From: CAYGLF01 sp964350945
Lineage (GTDB): Bacteria; Chlamydiota; Chlamydiia; Chlamydiales; JAAZZY01
Reading direction: 5' to 3'
Length of the DNA: 45,473 nt
Assembly: GCA_964350945.1 (NCBI GenBank)
Contig: CAYGLF010000011.1
Span: 1 to 45,473 of the forward strand
Shown: in pieces, positions 1 through 9,900 of the stretch
Layout of the letters: every line of letters starts with the position of its first letter
Position numbering within the stretch: position 1 is the first letter of the stretch
Translations under genes and position numbers: made by a program
The notes under the pieces: model-generated
The model's input: only the letters and a program-made list of their open reading frames with translations
Databases searched by the model: none
Told to the model about the DNA's origin: nothing

Positions 1-53
1 AGAGCAGCGATCTCCAAAGTCGCCGGTCGGGGGTTCGAATCCCTCCGCACTCG
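1..53 (+). tRNA. trpT: tRNA-Trp (CCA), 5' part missing
   Basis: The sequence starts inside the D arm and then gives a full anticodon arm: stem 7-11 with 19-23, loop 12-18 with CCA at 14-16. A five-base variable loop, a T arm (29-45) and the 3' acceptor strand with discriminator G at 53 follow. The CCA tail is not encoded. CCA reads UGG, so the tRNA carries tryptophan. A tRNA-Trp just before secE is the usual chlamydial arrangement, normally after a tuf gene, which would lie left of the window. The 5' acceptor strand is outside the window, so the acceptor stem cannot be checked. Confidence 0.93.
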
Positions 54-77
54 AGGTGTTAGATAAAATAAAGAGAA

Positions 78-338
78 ATGAATATGTTCATGAATGCAAA
101 AAAAATGTCAGATTCGAGATTAAAGAAAAATATCTTTAGTCGAGCCGCTGATTTCTTTGGGTCTATAAAGCAAGAGTTTGTGAAAGTTTCATGGGTAAAT
201 AAGAAAGATCTTATCAATTATACTAAGGTCATCCTTGTCTCCACTTTCACCATTAGCTTTATGATTTATATTGTGGACTTATGCATTCAAAGGGGACTTG
301 GGATCGTGCAATTTTTAACTCAATGGATGTTTGGTTAG
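78..338 (+). CDS. secE: Preprotein translocase subunit SecE
   Basis: Small inner-membrane subunit that clamps the SecY channel of the Sec translocon. The protein is 86 residues, with a basic N-terminal part, the typical SecE stretch around residues 30-46 (KQEFVKVSWVNKKDL), and one membrane helix at about 50-68. One-helix SecE is the common bacterial form. The start is uncertain: in-frame ATGs at 78, 84 and 90 are all possible, and 78 is taken because an AAGAGA-like site lies just before it. The gene sits between tRNA-Trp and nusG, its classical place. The coding end is five bases before the nusG ATG, so the two are surely co-transcribed. Confidence 0.93.
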   Translation: MNMFMNAKKMSDSRLKKNIFSRAADFFGSIKQEFVKVSWVNKKDLINYTKVILVSTFTISFMIYIVDLCIQRGLGIVQFLTQWMFG

Positions 339-342
339 AAAA

Positions 343-897
343 ATGAAACAATGGTATGTAATTCAAGTTCTTTCGTCTAAAGAAAGACAAGTTAAGCAAG
401 CTTTAGATGAAAACAAAGAAACTAGTCCTCATGGGGTGAATATTGAAGAGATTTTACTTCCAACTGAAAAAGTTATGGAAGTAAAGCAAGGCCAGCAAAA
501 GATTTCTGAGAGAAGAATCTGGCCAGGCTATCTTTTAGTTAAAATGGAACTGACAGATGAAGTTTGGATGTTAATTCGAAAAACGAATGGAGTCATTGGG
601 TTTTTAGGCGGTGGGAAACCTACCCCTTTAAGTGAGGCAGAAGTGGCTTCTATTCTTCATGATGTTGAAGCTAAAAAAGATGGTGTTACCCAAAAACACA
701 AATTTGAAGTGGGAAGCCATATTAAAATTACTGATGGAGTATTTGTTAACTTCGTCGGAACAGTTACTAGTGCTCAATATGACAAAGGTAAGTTGAGTGT
801 GTCTGTCTCAATTTTTGGGAGAGAAACACAAGTTGATGACCTCGAGTTTTGGCAAGTCGAAGAAGTAAGTGAAGATTTTGAAGTAGAAAATCAATAA
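343..897 (+). CDS. nusG: Transcription termination/antitermination factor NusG
   Basis: NusG binds RNA polymerase through its N-terminal NGN domain and links it to Rho or the ribosome through a C-terminal KOW domain. Residues 1-105 show the NGN fold signature (KQWYVIQVLSSKE at the start, later RRIWPGYLLVKM), and about 125-180 form the KOW domain with the pattern VGSHIKITDGVF. Length is 184 residues, normal for the family. The reading frame is open back to a TTG at 331, but that would overlap the end of secE. ATG at 343 gives the standard NusG N terminus, so I choose it. It is followed after 24 bases by rplK, the standard order. Confidence 0.95.
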   Translation: MKQWYVIQVLSSKERQVKQALDENKETSPHGVNIEEILLPTEKVMEVKQGQQKISERRIWPGYLLVKMELTDEVWMLIRKTNGVIGFLGGGKPTPLSEAEVASILHDVEAKKDGVTQKHKFEVGSHIKITDGVFVNFVGTVTSAQYDKGKLSVSVSIFGRETQVDDLEFWQVEEVSEDFEVENQ

Positions 898-921
898 CGA
901 AGGAAGATAATAGGGTTAATC

Positions 922-1359
922 ATGGCTAAGAAAAAGGTCGCAAAGATCATTAAGTTGCAAATTGCAGCTGGAAAAGCAAATCCCGCACCTCCAATTGGTT
1001 CCGCCTTGGGAGCTGCAGGTGTCAATATCATGGGTTTTTGTAAGGAATTTAACGCAAAAACACAAGATAAAGGTGGAGAAGTCCTTCCCGTTGTAATTAC
1101 CGTCTATGCGGATAAGAGTTTCACATTCATTACGAAACAGCCGCCTATGTCAAATTTAATTAAAAAAGTAACAGGAATAGATAAGGGATCTGGCGTCCCA
1201 AACCTAGAGAAAGTTGGGAAAATTACAAAAAAACAAGCGGAAGAAGTTGCTAAAGCTAAAATGCCAGATTTAAATGCCAAATCTTTAGATGCTGGTGTTC
1301 AAATTGTTTTAGGAACTGCAAGATCAATGGGAATTGATATTGCTCAGGAAGGGGAATAA
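922..1359 (+). CDS. rplK: 50S ribosomal protein L11
   Basis: L11 binds the GTPase-associated region of 23S rRNA at the base of the L7/L12 stalk and helps elongation and release factors act. The N-terminal domain is clear: KLQIAAGKANPAPPIG near residues 11-26, with the proline-rich loop that moves during factor binding. The C-terminal RNA-binding domain ends with the typical ARSMGI motif (about 133-138). Length is 145 residues, close to the usual 141-144. The gene lies between nusG and rplA, only two bases before the rplA start, so translation is likely coupled. Nothing unusual is seen. Confidence 0.97.
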   Translation: MAKKKVAKIIKLQIAAGKANPAPPIGSALGAAGVNIMGFCKEFNAKTQDKGGEVLPVVITVYADKSFTFITKQPPMSNLIKKVTGIDKGSGVPNLEKVGKITKKQAEEVAKAKMPDLNAKSLDAGVQIVLGTARSMGIDIAQEGE

Positions 1360-1361
1360 CC

Positions 1362-2057
1362 ATGGCAAAAAATAGTAAACGAATGAGAAAAATTGAAGAG
1401 CTGGTTGTTAAAGACAAGCAGTACGATCTTGAAGAAGCTGTTGATTTTATTCAAAAATGTCCTGAAGTTAAGTTTGATCAAACTCTTGAAGTTGCAATTA
1501 AACTGGGTGTGGATCCAAAAAAGGCAGATCAGATTGTACGAGGAACAGTAAAACTTCCTCATGGAACTGGTAAAACTGTCCGAGTTTTAGCTATTGTAAA
1601 AGGAGAGAAGATTCAGGAAGCTCTAGATGCAGGTGCTGATATAGCTGGTGGAGACGAGTACGTCCATAAGATACAGAAAGGATGGCTTGAATTTGATGTT
1701 CTTATTGTAACACCTGATATGATGAGGGAAATTGGAAAGCTCGGGAAAGTACTAGGCCCTCGAGGACTTATGCCAACTCCAAAAGCTGGAACCGTAACCA
1801 CTGATGTACCTAAAGCAATTCAAGAAGTAAAAGCCGGAAAAATTGAATATAAAGTTGATAAAAACTCCGTGATTAACAACGGACTTGGGAAACTATCTTT
1901 TACGACTGCTAAGCTCGTAGAAAATTTTAGAGAGTTTTTACAAGCGATTTTAAAATCAAAACCAGCATCATCTAAAGGAAGTTATATAAGATCAATTAGT
2001 CTTTCTTCGACCATGGGTCCGGGATGTAAGATTAACTTGCGAGAAGTACCAAATTAA
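1362..2057 (+). CDS. rplA: 50S ribosomal protein L1
   Basis: L1 forms the mobile L1 stalk beside the ribosomal E site and in many bacteria represses its own L11-L1 mRNA. The 231-residue product has the family signature GKLGKVLGPRGLMPTPKAGTV in the central part (about residues 127-147) and the normal length of 225-235. It begins two bases after rplK. L1 autoregulation would need an L1-binding site in the leader of the rplKA mRNA; I did not identify one with confidence in the 24-base nusG-rplK gap. Confidence 0.97.
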   Translation: MAKNSKRMRKIEELVVKDKQYDLEEAVDFIQKCPEVKFDQTLEVAIKLGVDPKKADQIVRGTVKLPHGTGKTVRVLAIVKGEKIQEALDAGADIAGGDEYVHKIQKGWLEFDVLIVTPDMMREIGKLGKVLGPRGLMPTPKAGTVTTDVPKAIQEVKAGKIEYKVDKNSVINNGLGKLSFTTAKLVENFREFLQAILKSKPASSKGSYIRSISLSSTMGPGCKINLREVPN

Positions 2058-2070
2058 TTAAAGAGTTACT

Positions 2071-2586
2071 ATGAGACAAGAGAAACAATATTTATTAGAT
2101 GATTTAAAAGACCGAATGGAAGCTGCAAAAGCTTTTATTGTTACGCAATATAATTCAGTGTCTGCTAACGAAATGAATGAATTTCGCAAAGGAATAACTG
2201 AAATTGGCTGTGATTTTGAGGTCGTTGCAAAAAGAATTTTCATCAAAGCTGCTGAAAAACAAGGCGTTGAGCTTAAGAAAGAAGCACTTCAAGGACACAT
2301 TGGAATTGTAATTGCAGATGAAGATTACCTTGGAGCAGCAAAACAAGTTACCAAATATAGTAAAGAATCAAAGAAGATGGAGATTCTTGCAGGCTATATT
2401 GAAGGGAAATTATATGACACTGCAAGTGTTGTAAAATTATCAGAATTGCCAAACCTAGATGGAATGAGATCGCAATTTGTCGGTCTACTTGAAGCTCCAA
2501 TGGCAGAAACATTAGGTACTTTTGAGGCATTGTTGACCAGTGTCATCCATTGTTTAGAAAATAAAGCTAAACAAGAAACAAATTAA
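2071..2586 (+). CDS. rplJ: 50S ribosomal protein L10
   Basis: L10 anchors the L7/L12 dimers to 23S rRNA and so builds the flexible stalk that recruits translation factors. The 171-residue protein begins with MRQEKQYLLDDLKDRM and shows the family's globular N-terminal domain, followed by a helical C-terminal tail (from about residue 135) that docks L7/L12 dimers. It sits 13 bases after rplA and 71 bases before rplL. The gap to rplA is too short for an E. coli-type L10 leader, so any L10 autoregulation is likely to differ from that model. Confidence 0.95.
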   Translation: MRQEKQYLLDDLKDRMEAAKAFIVTQYNSVSANEMNEFRKGITEIGCDFEVVAKRIFIKAAEKQGVELKKEALQGHIGIVIADEDYLGAAKQVTKYSKESKKMEILAGYIEGKLYDTASVVKLSELPNLDGMRSQFVGLLEAPMAETLGTFEALLTSVIHCLENKAKQETN

Positions 2587-2598
2587 CATGTAAAATAT

Positions 2599-2620
2599 TT
2601 CCCATTAGTAATTTTGGGAA
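2599..2620 (+). promoter_or_regulatory. Small inverted repeat in the rplJ-rplL gap
   Basis: Arms TTCCCA (2599-2604) and TGGGAA (2615-2620) form a six-base-pair hairpin with a ten-base loop, in the 71-base gap between rplJ and rplL. L7/L12 is made in about four copies per ribosome against one L10, so extra control in this gap would be sensible. The stem is short and could be chance. Confidence 0.3.
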
Positions 2621-2657
2621 GTCAAATTCTATAGAAGAAGACGAATGAGGTAAAACC

Positions 2658-3047
2658 GTGGATAAAGAAAAATTAGTAGAAGAATTAAGTAAGTTAACAG
2701 TCTTAGAATTATCTGAATTAAAGACTGCCTTAGAAGACAAGTGGGGCGTAAAAGCAGCAGCAGCTGTTGCTCAAGTCGTTGCAGCTCCAGCAGGAGCAGC
2801 AGGAGCTGGTGCAGAAGCTGAAGAGTCTACTGATTTTGAAGTGACTTTAGCAGATGTACCTGCTGATAAGAAAATAGCGGCTATTAAGATTGTGCGTGAA
2901 ATCACTGGGTTAGGCCTAAAAGAAGCTAAAGAGCTTGTTGAAGGTGCTCCTAGGGTGCTCAAAGAAAGTGCACCAAAGGCTGAAGCCGATGAAATTGTGA
3001 AAAAGATTGAAGCTGCTGGATCAAAAGCAACGCTTAAAGGTCTTTAA
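2658..3047 (+). CDS. rplL: 50S ribosomal protein L7/L12
   Basis: Multi-copy stalk protein that recruits EF-Tu, EF-G, IF2 and release factors and stimulates their GTPase activity. The N-terminal dimerisation helices (residues 1-32) are followed by an alanine/glycine-rich hinge (about 33-56) and the compact C-terminal domain. That domain contains the KKIAAIKIVREITGLGLKEAK stretch (about 74-95) that touches factors. Length is 129 residues, normal. The start is GTG at 2658, chosen because GAGGT at 2647-2651 lies six bases before it and the N terminus then matches the family. The gene is followed by a strong hairpin before rpoB. Confidence 0.96.
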   Translation: MDKEKLVEELSKLTVLELSELKTALEDKWGVKAAAAVAQVVAAPAGAAGAGAEAEESTDFEVTLADVPADKKIAAIKIVREITGLGLKEAKELVEGAPRVLKESAPKAEADEIVKKIEAAGSKATLKGL

Positions 3048-3072
3048 TCATTCCGTTCCGTTTTAATTTTTT

Positions 3073-3102
3073 CAATCGAGTACAAAATTTTGTGCTCGGT
3101 TG
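3073..3102 (+). promoter_or_regulatory. Long hairpin between rplL and rpoB
   Basis: Bases 3073-3087 pair with 3088-3102 along their whole length, with two G-U wobbles (3076-3099 and 3081-3094) and no mismatch. In RNA this gives about a 13-pair stem closed by a four-base AAUU loop. It lies 25 bases after the rplL stop and 37 bases before rpoB, and only a loose T-rich stretch follows. In E. coli this same gap holds a partial attenuator and an RNase III site. The location suggests attenuation or mRNA processing that sets rpoBC lower than rplL. The function is inference. Confidence 0.65.
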
Positions 3103-3139
3103 ATACTGTATATTTTCATTTAGGGAGTACAAAAGCATT

Positions 3140-6100
3140 ATGCTTAAAAAGCCGCCAGAGAGAAAAGGGTATCGCGAAAGAGAGGACATTATCGATCTGC
3201 CGAACTTGATCGAAGTCCAGCTGAAATCATATAATGGATTTCTTCAAGTTGATAAAATGCCTCATGAACGAGAACCAATGGGCCTTCAAGAGGTTTTTAA
3301 TGAAGTATTTCCGATTAAGACATATAATGACAAAACGATTTTAGAGTTTTTATCTTATACATTAGGTTCCCCTAAATATACAGCAGATGAGTGCGTGCGC
3401 AGAGGAATTACCTTGAATGTAGTTCTTAAGGCTCGCTTTAGACTCACAGATGAAACCGGGATTAAGGAAGAAGAAGTCTACATGGGAACGATTCCCATCA
3501 TGACTGACAAAGGAACTTTTATCATCAATGGTGCTGAAAGAGTCGTTGTTTCACAATTGCATCGTTCTCCTGGAATTGCCTTTGAACAAGAAAAGCATCC
3601 AAAGGGGATAAAACTCTATACATTTAAAGTTATACCTTACAGAGGTAGCTGGCTAGAGGCTATTTCAGATCCAAATGATCTTATTTATATTTATATAGAC
3701 CGTAAGAAGAGAAGACGTAAAATATTAGCAACCTCGTTTATTCGTACTCTTGGGTACTCAACTGACGCTGATATTTTAGAAGAGTTTTTTAGCACTAGAA
3801 AAATTAAGATTAAATCTGAAAAAGATTTTGCTCAGCTAGTAGGTAAAATTCTAGCAGAAGATGTTTTAGATGAAGATTCAGGTGTATTCTTCGGAAAAAC
3901 TGCTGAGAAACTCACTACAGCAATGCTCAAGCGAATGCTTGATGCCGGAGTTAAAATGGTGAGAATCGCTGAAGATGCTGACGAAAATTCTCCTATAATT
4001 AAGATGCTTTCTAAAGATGTCACGGATTCATATGAATCTGCTCTTAAAGATTTCTATAGAAAAATTCGTCCCGGTGAACCGGCAACGTTATCAAATGCGC
4101 GCTCTCTTATGATGCGCCTTTTCTTTGATCCTAAGCGTTATAATTTAGGTCGAGTTGGTCGATATAAACTAAACTCTAAGTTAGGTTTTCCTGTTAATGA
4201 TGAAACTTTAGAAAATGTAACATTGACTAAAGAAGATATCATTGAATCTCTTAAGTATCTGATCAAATTGAAACAAGGTGATCCTTCCACATATATCGAT
4301 GACATTGACCACCTTGGAAATCGACGTGTACGCTCTGTTGGTGAACTGATTCAAAATCAGTGTCGCGTTGGCCTATCTAAGATGGAAAAAATCATTAGAG
4401 AGCGCATGAATCTATTTGATTTTTCCTCTGACACACTTACTCCGGGTAAAATTGTATCTGCCAAAGGACTTGCTGGAATCCTGAAAGACTTTTTTGGACG
4501 ATCTCAATTATCTCAGTTTATGGACCAAGTAAATCCAGTCGCTGAGCTTACTCATAAAAGAAGACTTTCAGCTCTAGGGCCAGGTGGCTTGAATAGGGAA
4601 AGAGCCGGTTTTGAAGTCCGTGATGTTCATACCAGTCACTATGGTAGAATTTGCCCAACCGAGACTCCTGAAGGTCCGAACATTGGTCTTATTACATCTC
4701 TTTCAGCATATGCAAAGATTAATGAATTTGGTTTTATTGAAACACCCTACCGGATTATTAAGGATGGAGTGGTCACAGATGAAATCGAATACATGACTGC
4801 AGATCAAGAGGAGAAATGTATTATTGCACAGGCATCAGCTCCTCTAGATGAGTATATGATGTTTAAAGAAGATATTTGTGGAGCTCGCTACCGCGGAGAA
4901 CCCGTTGAAGTGGAGTCTTCAAAAATCACTCATATGGATGTTTCACCAAAACAGTTAGTGTCTATTGTGACCGGATTGATTCCTTTCCTTGAGCATGATG
5001 ATGCGAACAGAGCTTTGATGGGAACGAACATGCAACGTCAAGCGGTACCCCTTTTAAAAACTGACGCACCTATTGTAGGGACTGGTGTTGAAACACGTGC
5101 TGCACGAGACTCTCGCGCAGTGGTAGTTGCGGAAGAAGACGGCGTCGTTAAGTATGTTGATGGGTTTCAAATTGTCATTACACCGAAGCGTAACCCTTCC
5201 GAAGAAAAAGTATACCTTCTGAAAAAATTCCTAAGATCTAACAATGGAACAGCTATCAACCAGACTCCAATTTGCCATGTAAATGACAAAATTATTGCTG
5301 GCGATATTATTGCTGATGGTGCTGCTACTGACTGTGGAGAAGTAGCACTCGGGAAGAACGTGCTCGTAGCATTTATGCCTTGGTGTGGGTACAACTACGA
5401 AGATGCGATTATTATTTCAGAAAAATTAGTTAAAGAAGATTACTATACCTCATTATATCTTGAAGAGTTTGAAGTTACTGCTAGAGATACTAAACTTGGT
5501 AAAGAAGAGATCACAAGGGATATTCCAAATGTTTCTGAAGAAGCATTAGTAAACCTTGGTGAGGATGGGATTATACGTGTGGGTGCTGAGGTTAAATCGG
5601 GTGATATTTTAGTTGGAAAGATCACGCCAAAAACCGAAACAGAGCTTGCTCCGGAAGAACGTTTATTAAGAGCTATTTTTGGTGAGAAAGCTGCTGATGT
5701 TAAGGATGCTTCTTTAGTTGTTCCTCCTGGAACCGAAGGAACCGTAATGGATGTTAAGGTCTTTTCGAGAAGAGATAGGCTTTCTAAAACAGATGATGAA
5801 CTTGTAGAAGAAACCAATCGCCTCAAAGACATTCATAAAGAATTTAAGATGAAAATGGATCAGCTCTATGATGAGCGTCATGATCGCTTAGGGGCGCTTT
5901 TACTTAATGAAAAAGCTCCAGGGCCGATTGTTCATCGTAAGACTGCAGAAATTATTATCAATGACCAAGAAATCGTTTCTCAAGATAAGATCAATGTTCT
6001 CGAAGAAGAGAGTGTTGAGAATCTGATTATGCCTGAGAATGAGGTTTATAGACTTTTGAAAGCAATTCTAAAGGACTTTGAAACCAATATTGAGAAAGTT

Positions 6101-6901
6101 AAGATTCAGAAGAAAGGCGAGCTTGAATACACACGCAAAGGGGATACTGAGTTAGATCCGGGTGTCATACGTCAAGTAAAAGTTTATATTGCAACCAAGA
6201 GAAAACTCCAAGTTGGTGATAAAATGGCTGGGCGTCACGGTAACAAAGGGGTTGTCTCTTGTATCGTACCTGAAGCAGACCTGCCTTACTTAGATAATGG
6301 GCAACCGATTGAAATTATTCTCAATCCGTTAGGGGTGCCTTCTCGTATGAACATAGGTCAGCTTCTAGAAACACAACTAGGCTTTGCAGCTAAAAAAGCA
6401 GGTATTCATATTAAATCTCCAGTTTTTGAAGGATTTCCAGAGAAAGAAATTTGGAGAATGATGAAAGAGCAAGGTTTAGAAGAGTCAGGTAAGTTTCAAC
6501 TTTTTGATGGTCGTACAGGAGAGAGCTATGACAGCTCTGTGGTTGTTGGATACATTTACATGTTGAAACTAGCCCACTTAGTTGCAGATAAGATTCACGC
6601 TCGTTCAGTAGGTCCATATTCACTCGTCACACAGCAACCTCTTGGTGGTAAGGCTCAGATGGGTGGACAGCGTTTTGGAGAGATGGAAGTATGGGCTTTA
6701 GAAGCTTATGGTGTAGCTCATCTTCTTCAAGAGATGTTAACGGTAAAATCAGATGATGTAGCGGGTAGAACTCGAATTTATGAGTCCATCGTAAAAGGTG
6801 AAAACTTACTTAAAGCGGGTACCCCAGAGTCATTTAATGTGCTTGTAAAAGAGATGCAGGGTCTTGCTCTTAATATTCAAGCAAAAACATTAGATGATTA
6901 A
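3140..6901 (+). CDS. rpoB: DNA-directed RNA polymerase subunit beta
   Basis: Beta subunit of the core RNA polymerase; with beta' it forms the catalytic cleft. The product is 1253 residues, the chlamydial length. The rifampicin pocket is easy to read at about residues 452-510: FGRSQLSQFMDQVNP, then THKRRLSALGPGG, then PTETPEGPNIGL. The residues that mutate in resistant E. coli (Q513, D516, H526, R529, S531, L533 in E. coli numbering) are all the wild-type amino acid here, so a sensitive enzyme is predicted. The C terminus has the AGRHGNKGVVS and GGKAQMGGQRFGEMEVWALEAYG-type segments typical of beta. The start ATG at 3140 follows AGGGAG at 3122-3127. rpoC begins 27 bases after the stop. Confidence 0.98.
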   Translation: MLKKPPERKGYREREDIIDLPNLIEVQLKSYNGFLQVDKMPHEREPMGLQEVFNEVFPIKTYNDKTILEFLSYTLGSPKYTADECVRRGITLNVVLKARFRLTDETGIKEEEVYMGTIPIMTDKGTFIINGAERVVVSQLHRSPGIAFEQEKHPKGIKLYTFKVIPYRGSWLEAISDPNDLIYIYIDRKKRRRKILATSFIRTLGYSTDADILEEFFSTRKIKIKSEKDFAQLVGKILAEDVLDEDSGVFFGKTAEKLTTAMLKRMLDAGVKMVRIAEDADENSPIIKMLSKDVTDSYESALKDFYRKIRPGEPATLSNARSLMMRLFFDPKRYNLGRVGRYKLNSKLGFPVNDETLENVTLTKEDIIESLKYLIKLKQGDPSTYIDDIDHLGNRRVRSVGELIQNQCRVGLSKMEKIIRERMNLFDFSSDTLTPGKIVSAKGLAGILKDFFGRSQLSQFMDQVNPVAELTHKRRLSALGPGGLNRERAGFEVRDVHTSHYGRICPTETPEGPNIGLITSLSAYAKINEFGFIETPYRIIKDGVVTDEIEYMTADQEEKCIIAQASAPLDEYMMFKEDICGARYRGEPVEVESSKITHMDVSPKQLVSIVTGLIPFLEHDDANRALMGTNMQRQAVPLLKTDAPIVGTGVETRAARDSRAVVVAEEDGVVKYVDGFQIVITPKRNPSEEKVYLLKKFLRSNNGTAINQTPICHVNDKIIAGDIIADGAATDCGEVALGKNVLVAFMPWCGYNYEDAIIISEKLVKEDYYTSLYLEEFEVTARDTKLGKEEITRDIPNVSEEALVNLGEDGIIRVGAEVKSGDILVGKITPKTETELAPEERLLRAIFGEKAADVKDASLVVPPGTEGTVMDVKVFSRRDRLSKTDDELVEETNRLKDIHKEFKMKMDQLYDERHDRLGALLLNEKAPGPIVHRKTAEIIINDQEIVSQDKINVLEEESVENLIMPENEVYRLLKAILKDFETNIEKVKIQKKGELEYTRKGDTELDPGVIRQVKVYIATKRKLQVGDKMAGRHGNKGVVSCIVPEADLPYLDNGQPIEIILNPLGVPSRMNIGQLLETQLGFAAKKAGIHIKSPVFEGFPEKEIWRMMKEQGLEESGKFQLFDGRTGESYDSSVVVGYIYMLKLAHLVADKIHARSVGPYSLVTQQPLGGKAQMGGQRFGEMEVWALEAYGVAHLLQEMLTVKSDDVAGRTRIYESIVKGENLLKAGTPESFNVLVKEMQGLALNIQAKTLDD

Positions 6902-6928
6902 TATAAATAATCTTTTCGGGAGTTAAGA

Positions 6929-9900
6929 ATGCAAGAGAGTGATCTCAACGAAACAAGGTTTGACAAGATTACCATTGGAATTGCATCTGGAGATGTAATT
7001 AAAAATGAATGGTCTCGAGGTGAAATAAAAAAACCAGAGACAATCAACTATCGAACCTTCAAACCTGAGAAGGGTGGTCTTTTCTGTGAGAAAATTTTTG
7101 GTCCGCAAAAGGACTGGGAGTGTGCTTGTGGTAAATATAAGAAGATTAAACATAAGGGTATTGTTTGTGATCGTTGTGGAGTAGAAGTTACTCTATCGAA
7201 GGTTAGACGTGAGAGAATGGCGCACGTAGAGTTAGCCGTTCCTGTTGTACATATCTGGTTTTTTAAAACTATGCCGTCAAGAATTGGTAATGTTTTAGGC
7301 CTTTCAGGTGGTGAGCTTGAAAAAATTATCTATTACGAAGAGTATATAGTAATCGATCCAGGTGAAACTGAGCTTACCAAAAAGCAACTCCTTAATGATA
7401 TTGAATACCGCGAAGCAGTAGAGAGATGGGGTCCAAATTCTTTTGTAGCTAAAATGGGCGGGGAAGCTGTTGCAGATCTACTTCAAATTGAAGATCTGAA
7501 AATTTTAATGCAAGATTTGAAAATCAAACTTAGAAAGACAAAGTCTATGCAAGCTCGTATGAAACTTGCAAAGAGACTTAAAATCATTGAGAGCTTTTTA
7601 TCTTCAAATAATCATCCTGATTGGATGGTAATGTCCTCTGTGCCTGTGATTCCTCCTGATTTAAGACCGTTGGTACCTCTTGATGGAGGTCGCTTTGCAA
7701 CTTCAGATCTCAATGATTTGTACCGACGAGTCATTAACAGAAATAATCGCTTAAAATCAATTTTAAAACTTAAAACTCCAGATGTTATTGTTAGAAATGA
7801 GAAGCGTATGCTTCAAGAAGCTGTCGATGCTCTTTTAGACAATGGACGTCATGGTCACCCCGTAATGGGAGCTGGAAACCGCCCTCTAAAATCTCTTTCT
7901 GAAATGTTGAAAGGGAAGAGTGGTCGATTTAGACAAAACCTTTTAGGAAAGCGTGTTGACTACTCAGGTCGTTCTGTCATTATGGTAGGGCCAACTCTTA
8001 AGTTTAATCAATGTGGACTTCCTAAACAAATGGCACTTGAACTCTTTGAGCCCTTTATTGTAAGGCGTTTGAAAGATCTAGGACATGTTTATACAATTCG
8101 ATCAGCTAAAAAGATGATTCAAAGGCAAGACCCTGTGGTATGGGATGTCTTAGAAGAGATTATTAAAGGTCACCCAGTGCTACTTAACCGTGCACCTACT
8201 CTTCACAGATTGGGTATCCAGGCTTTTGAACCTATCTTAATTGAAGGGAAGGCTATACGTATTCACCCATTAGTAACCAAGGCATTTAACGCTGACTTTG
8301 ATGGTGACCAAATGGCTGTGCACGTTCCACTCTCTGTAGAAGCTCAAATTGAAGCTAAAGTCTTGATGATGTCTCCAGATAACATTTTCTTACCGTCTTC
8401 TGGAAAGCCGGTTGCAATACCTGGGCAAGATATGACGCTGGGCCTATACTATTTGATGTTAGATCCTCTTTATGATCCTGAAGTGTATGGAAAAAAAGTA
8501 AAAGTGTTTAGAGACTCTGAAGAGGTTTTGATGGCTTTAAACTCTGCAGATTATTTTATGTTAGAGGAGAATCAAAAGAAAACAAAAGGTCGTGTTTATA
8601 ACACAGGACGAGGATTGCATATCCATGAGCGAATCAAACTACGCTTGAAATCTGGGATTATTGAGACGACTCCAGGCCGTGTTATCTTTAACCAAATCGT
8701 TCCTGAAGAGCTTGGTTTCCAAAACTATGGCCTTCCCTCTAAGCGAACTGAAAAATTGATTTTAGATTGTTACAAAAAAGCTGGACTTGAAAAAACTGTT
8801 CGCTTTTTAGATTCATTGAAAGATCTAGGATTTAAAGAAGCTACGAAATCTGCCATTTCAATGGGAGTCTGTGATATTCCAATTCCAGAGGATAAGGCAC
8901 AAGTTCTTGAAGGTGGTCATAAACGTGTTGAAGCTGTTAAAAAACAGTACGAAGACGGGATTATCACTGATGGTGAAAGAAAATCTAAAGTGATTACAAC
9001 ATGGACTGAAATTACGGATCAGCTTTCAGATCAACTTTTTGTTAAAGTTAAAGAAATTAAGAACTGCCAAATGAACCCTCTCTTTATGATGTTGGATTCA
9101 GGTGCTCGTGGAAACAAATCTCAGGTAAAGCAGTTAGGAGCCCTTCGTGGTCTCATGGCAAAACCTTCTGGGGCAATTATTGAATCTCCTATTACGTCTA
9201 ACTTTAGAGAAGGTTTGACTGTTTTAGAATATTCAATTTCTTCGCACGGAGCTCGTAAAGGTCTATCGGATACAGCTTTGAAAACAGCCGATTCAGGTTA
9301 TTTAACTCGTCGTTTAGTAGATGTTGCTCAAGAAGTTATTGTTACTGAGTATGATTGCGAAACATTGAATGGAATTGAAGTTGCTGCAATTAAACAAGGA
9401 CAAGAGGAACTTTTACCTCTACAAGATCGTATTTTTGGACGAGTTACTTGTGATAATGTCTACCAACCTGGTGACACCTCAAAATTATTGGCAAAAGGTG
9501 GAGAGATACTATCTTTAGCTCAAGCTCAGTCAATTGATGATTCTGGAATTGAAAGCCTTAAGTTACGTTCACCGCTTACATGCGAAGCCAAACTTGGCGT
9601 CTGTGCTAAGTGCTACGGTTTAAATTTAGGTAACGGTAAAGTGATTGGCCAAGGTGAAGCAGTTGGAATTATTGCCGCTCAATCAATTGGGGAACCAGGA
9701 ACGCAGCTTACGATGAGAACGTTCCACCTCGGGGGGATTGCGTCTTCAAGTGCATCACCAGAACTATTAGCTGATAAAGATGGTATAGTTGTCTATGAAG
9801 ATGTGCGATTTGTTGAGAACGACCAAAAAGATCTTCTGGTTCTGAACAAAAACGGTACCGTTCATGTCGTTAAAGATGAAGGCCGTTCTTTAGAAGAATA

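Noticed and set aside
331..342. TTG 331 as the start of nusG
   Set aside because: It would overlap secE and add four residues not found in NusG; ATG 343 gives the family N terminus.
5443..5832. 129-codon open frame on the minus strand inside rpoB
   Set aside because: It is antisense to a highly conserved part of rpoB, serine-rich in the way antisense frames often are, and has no recognisable domain.
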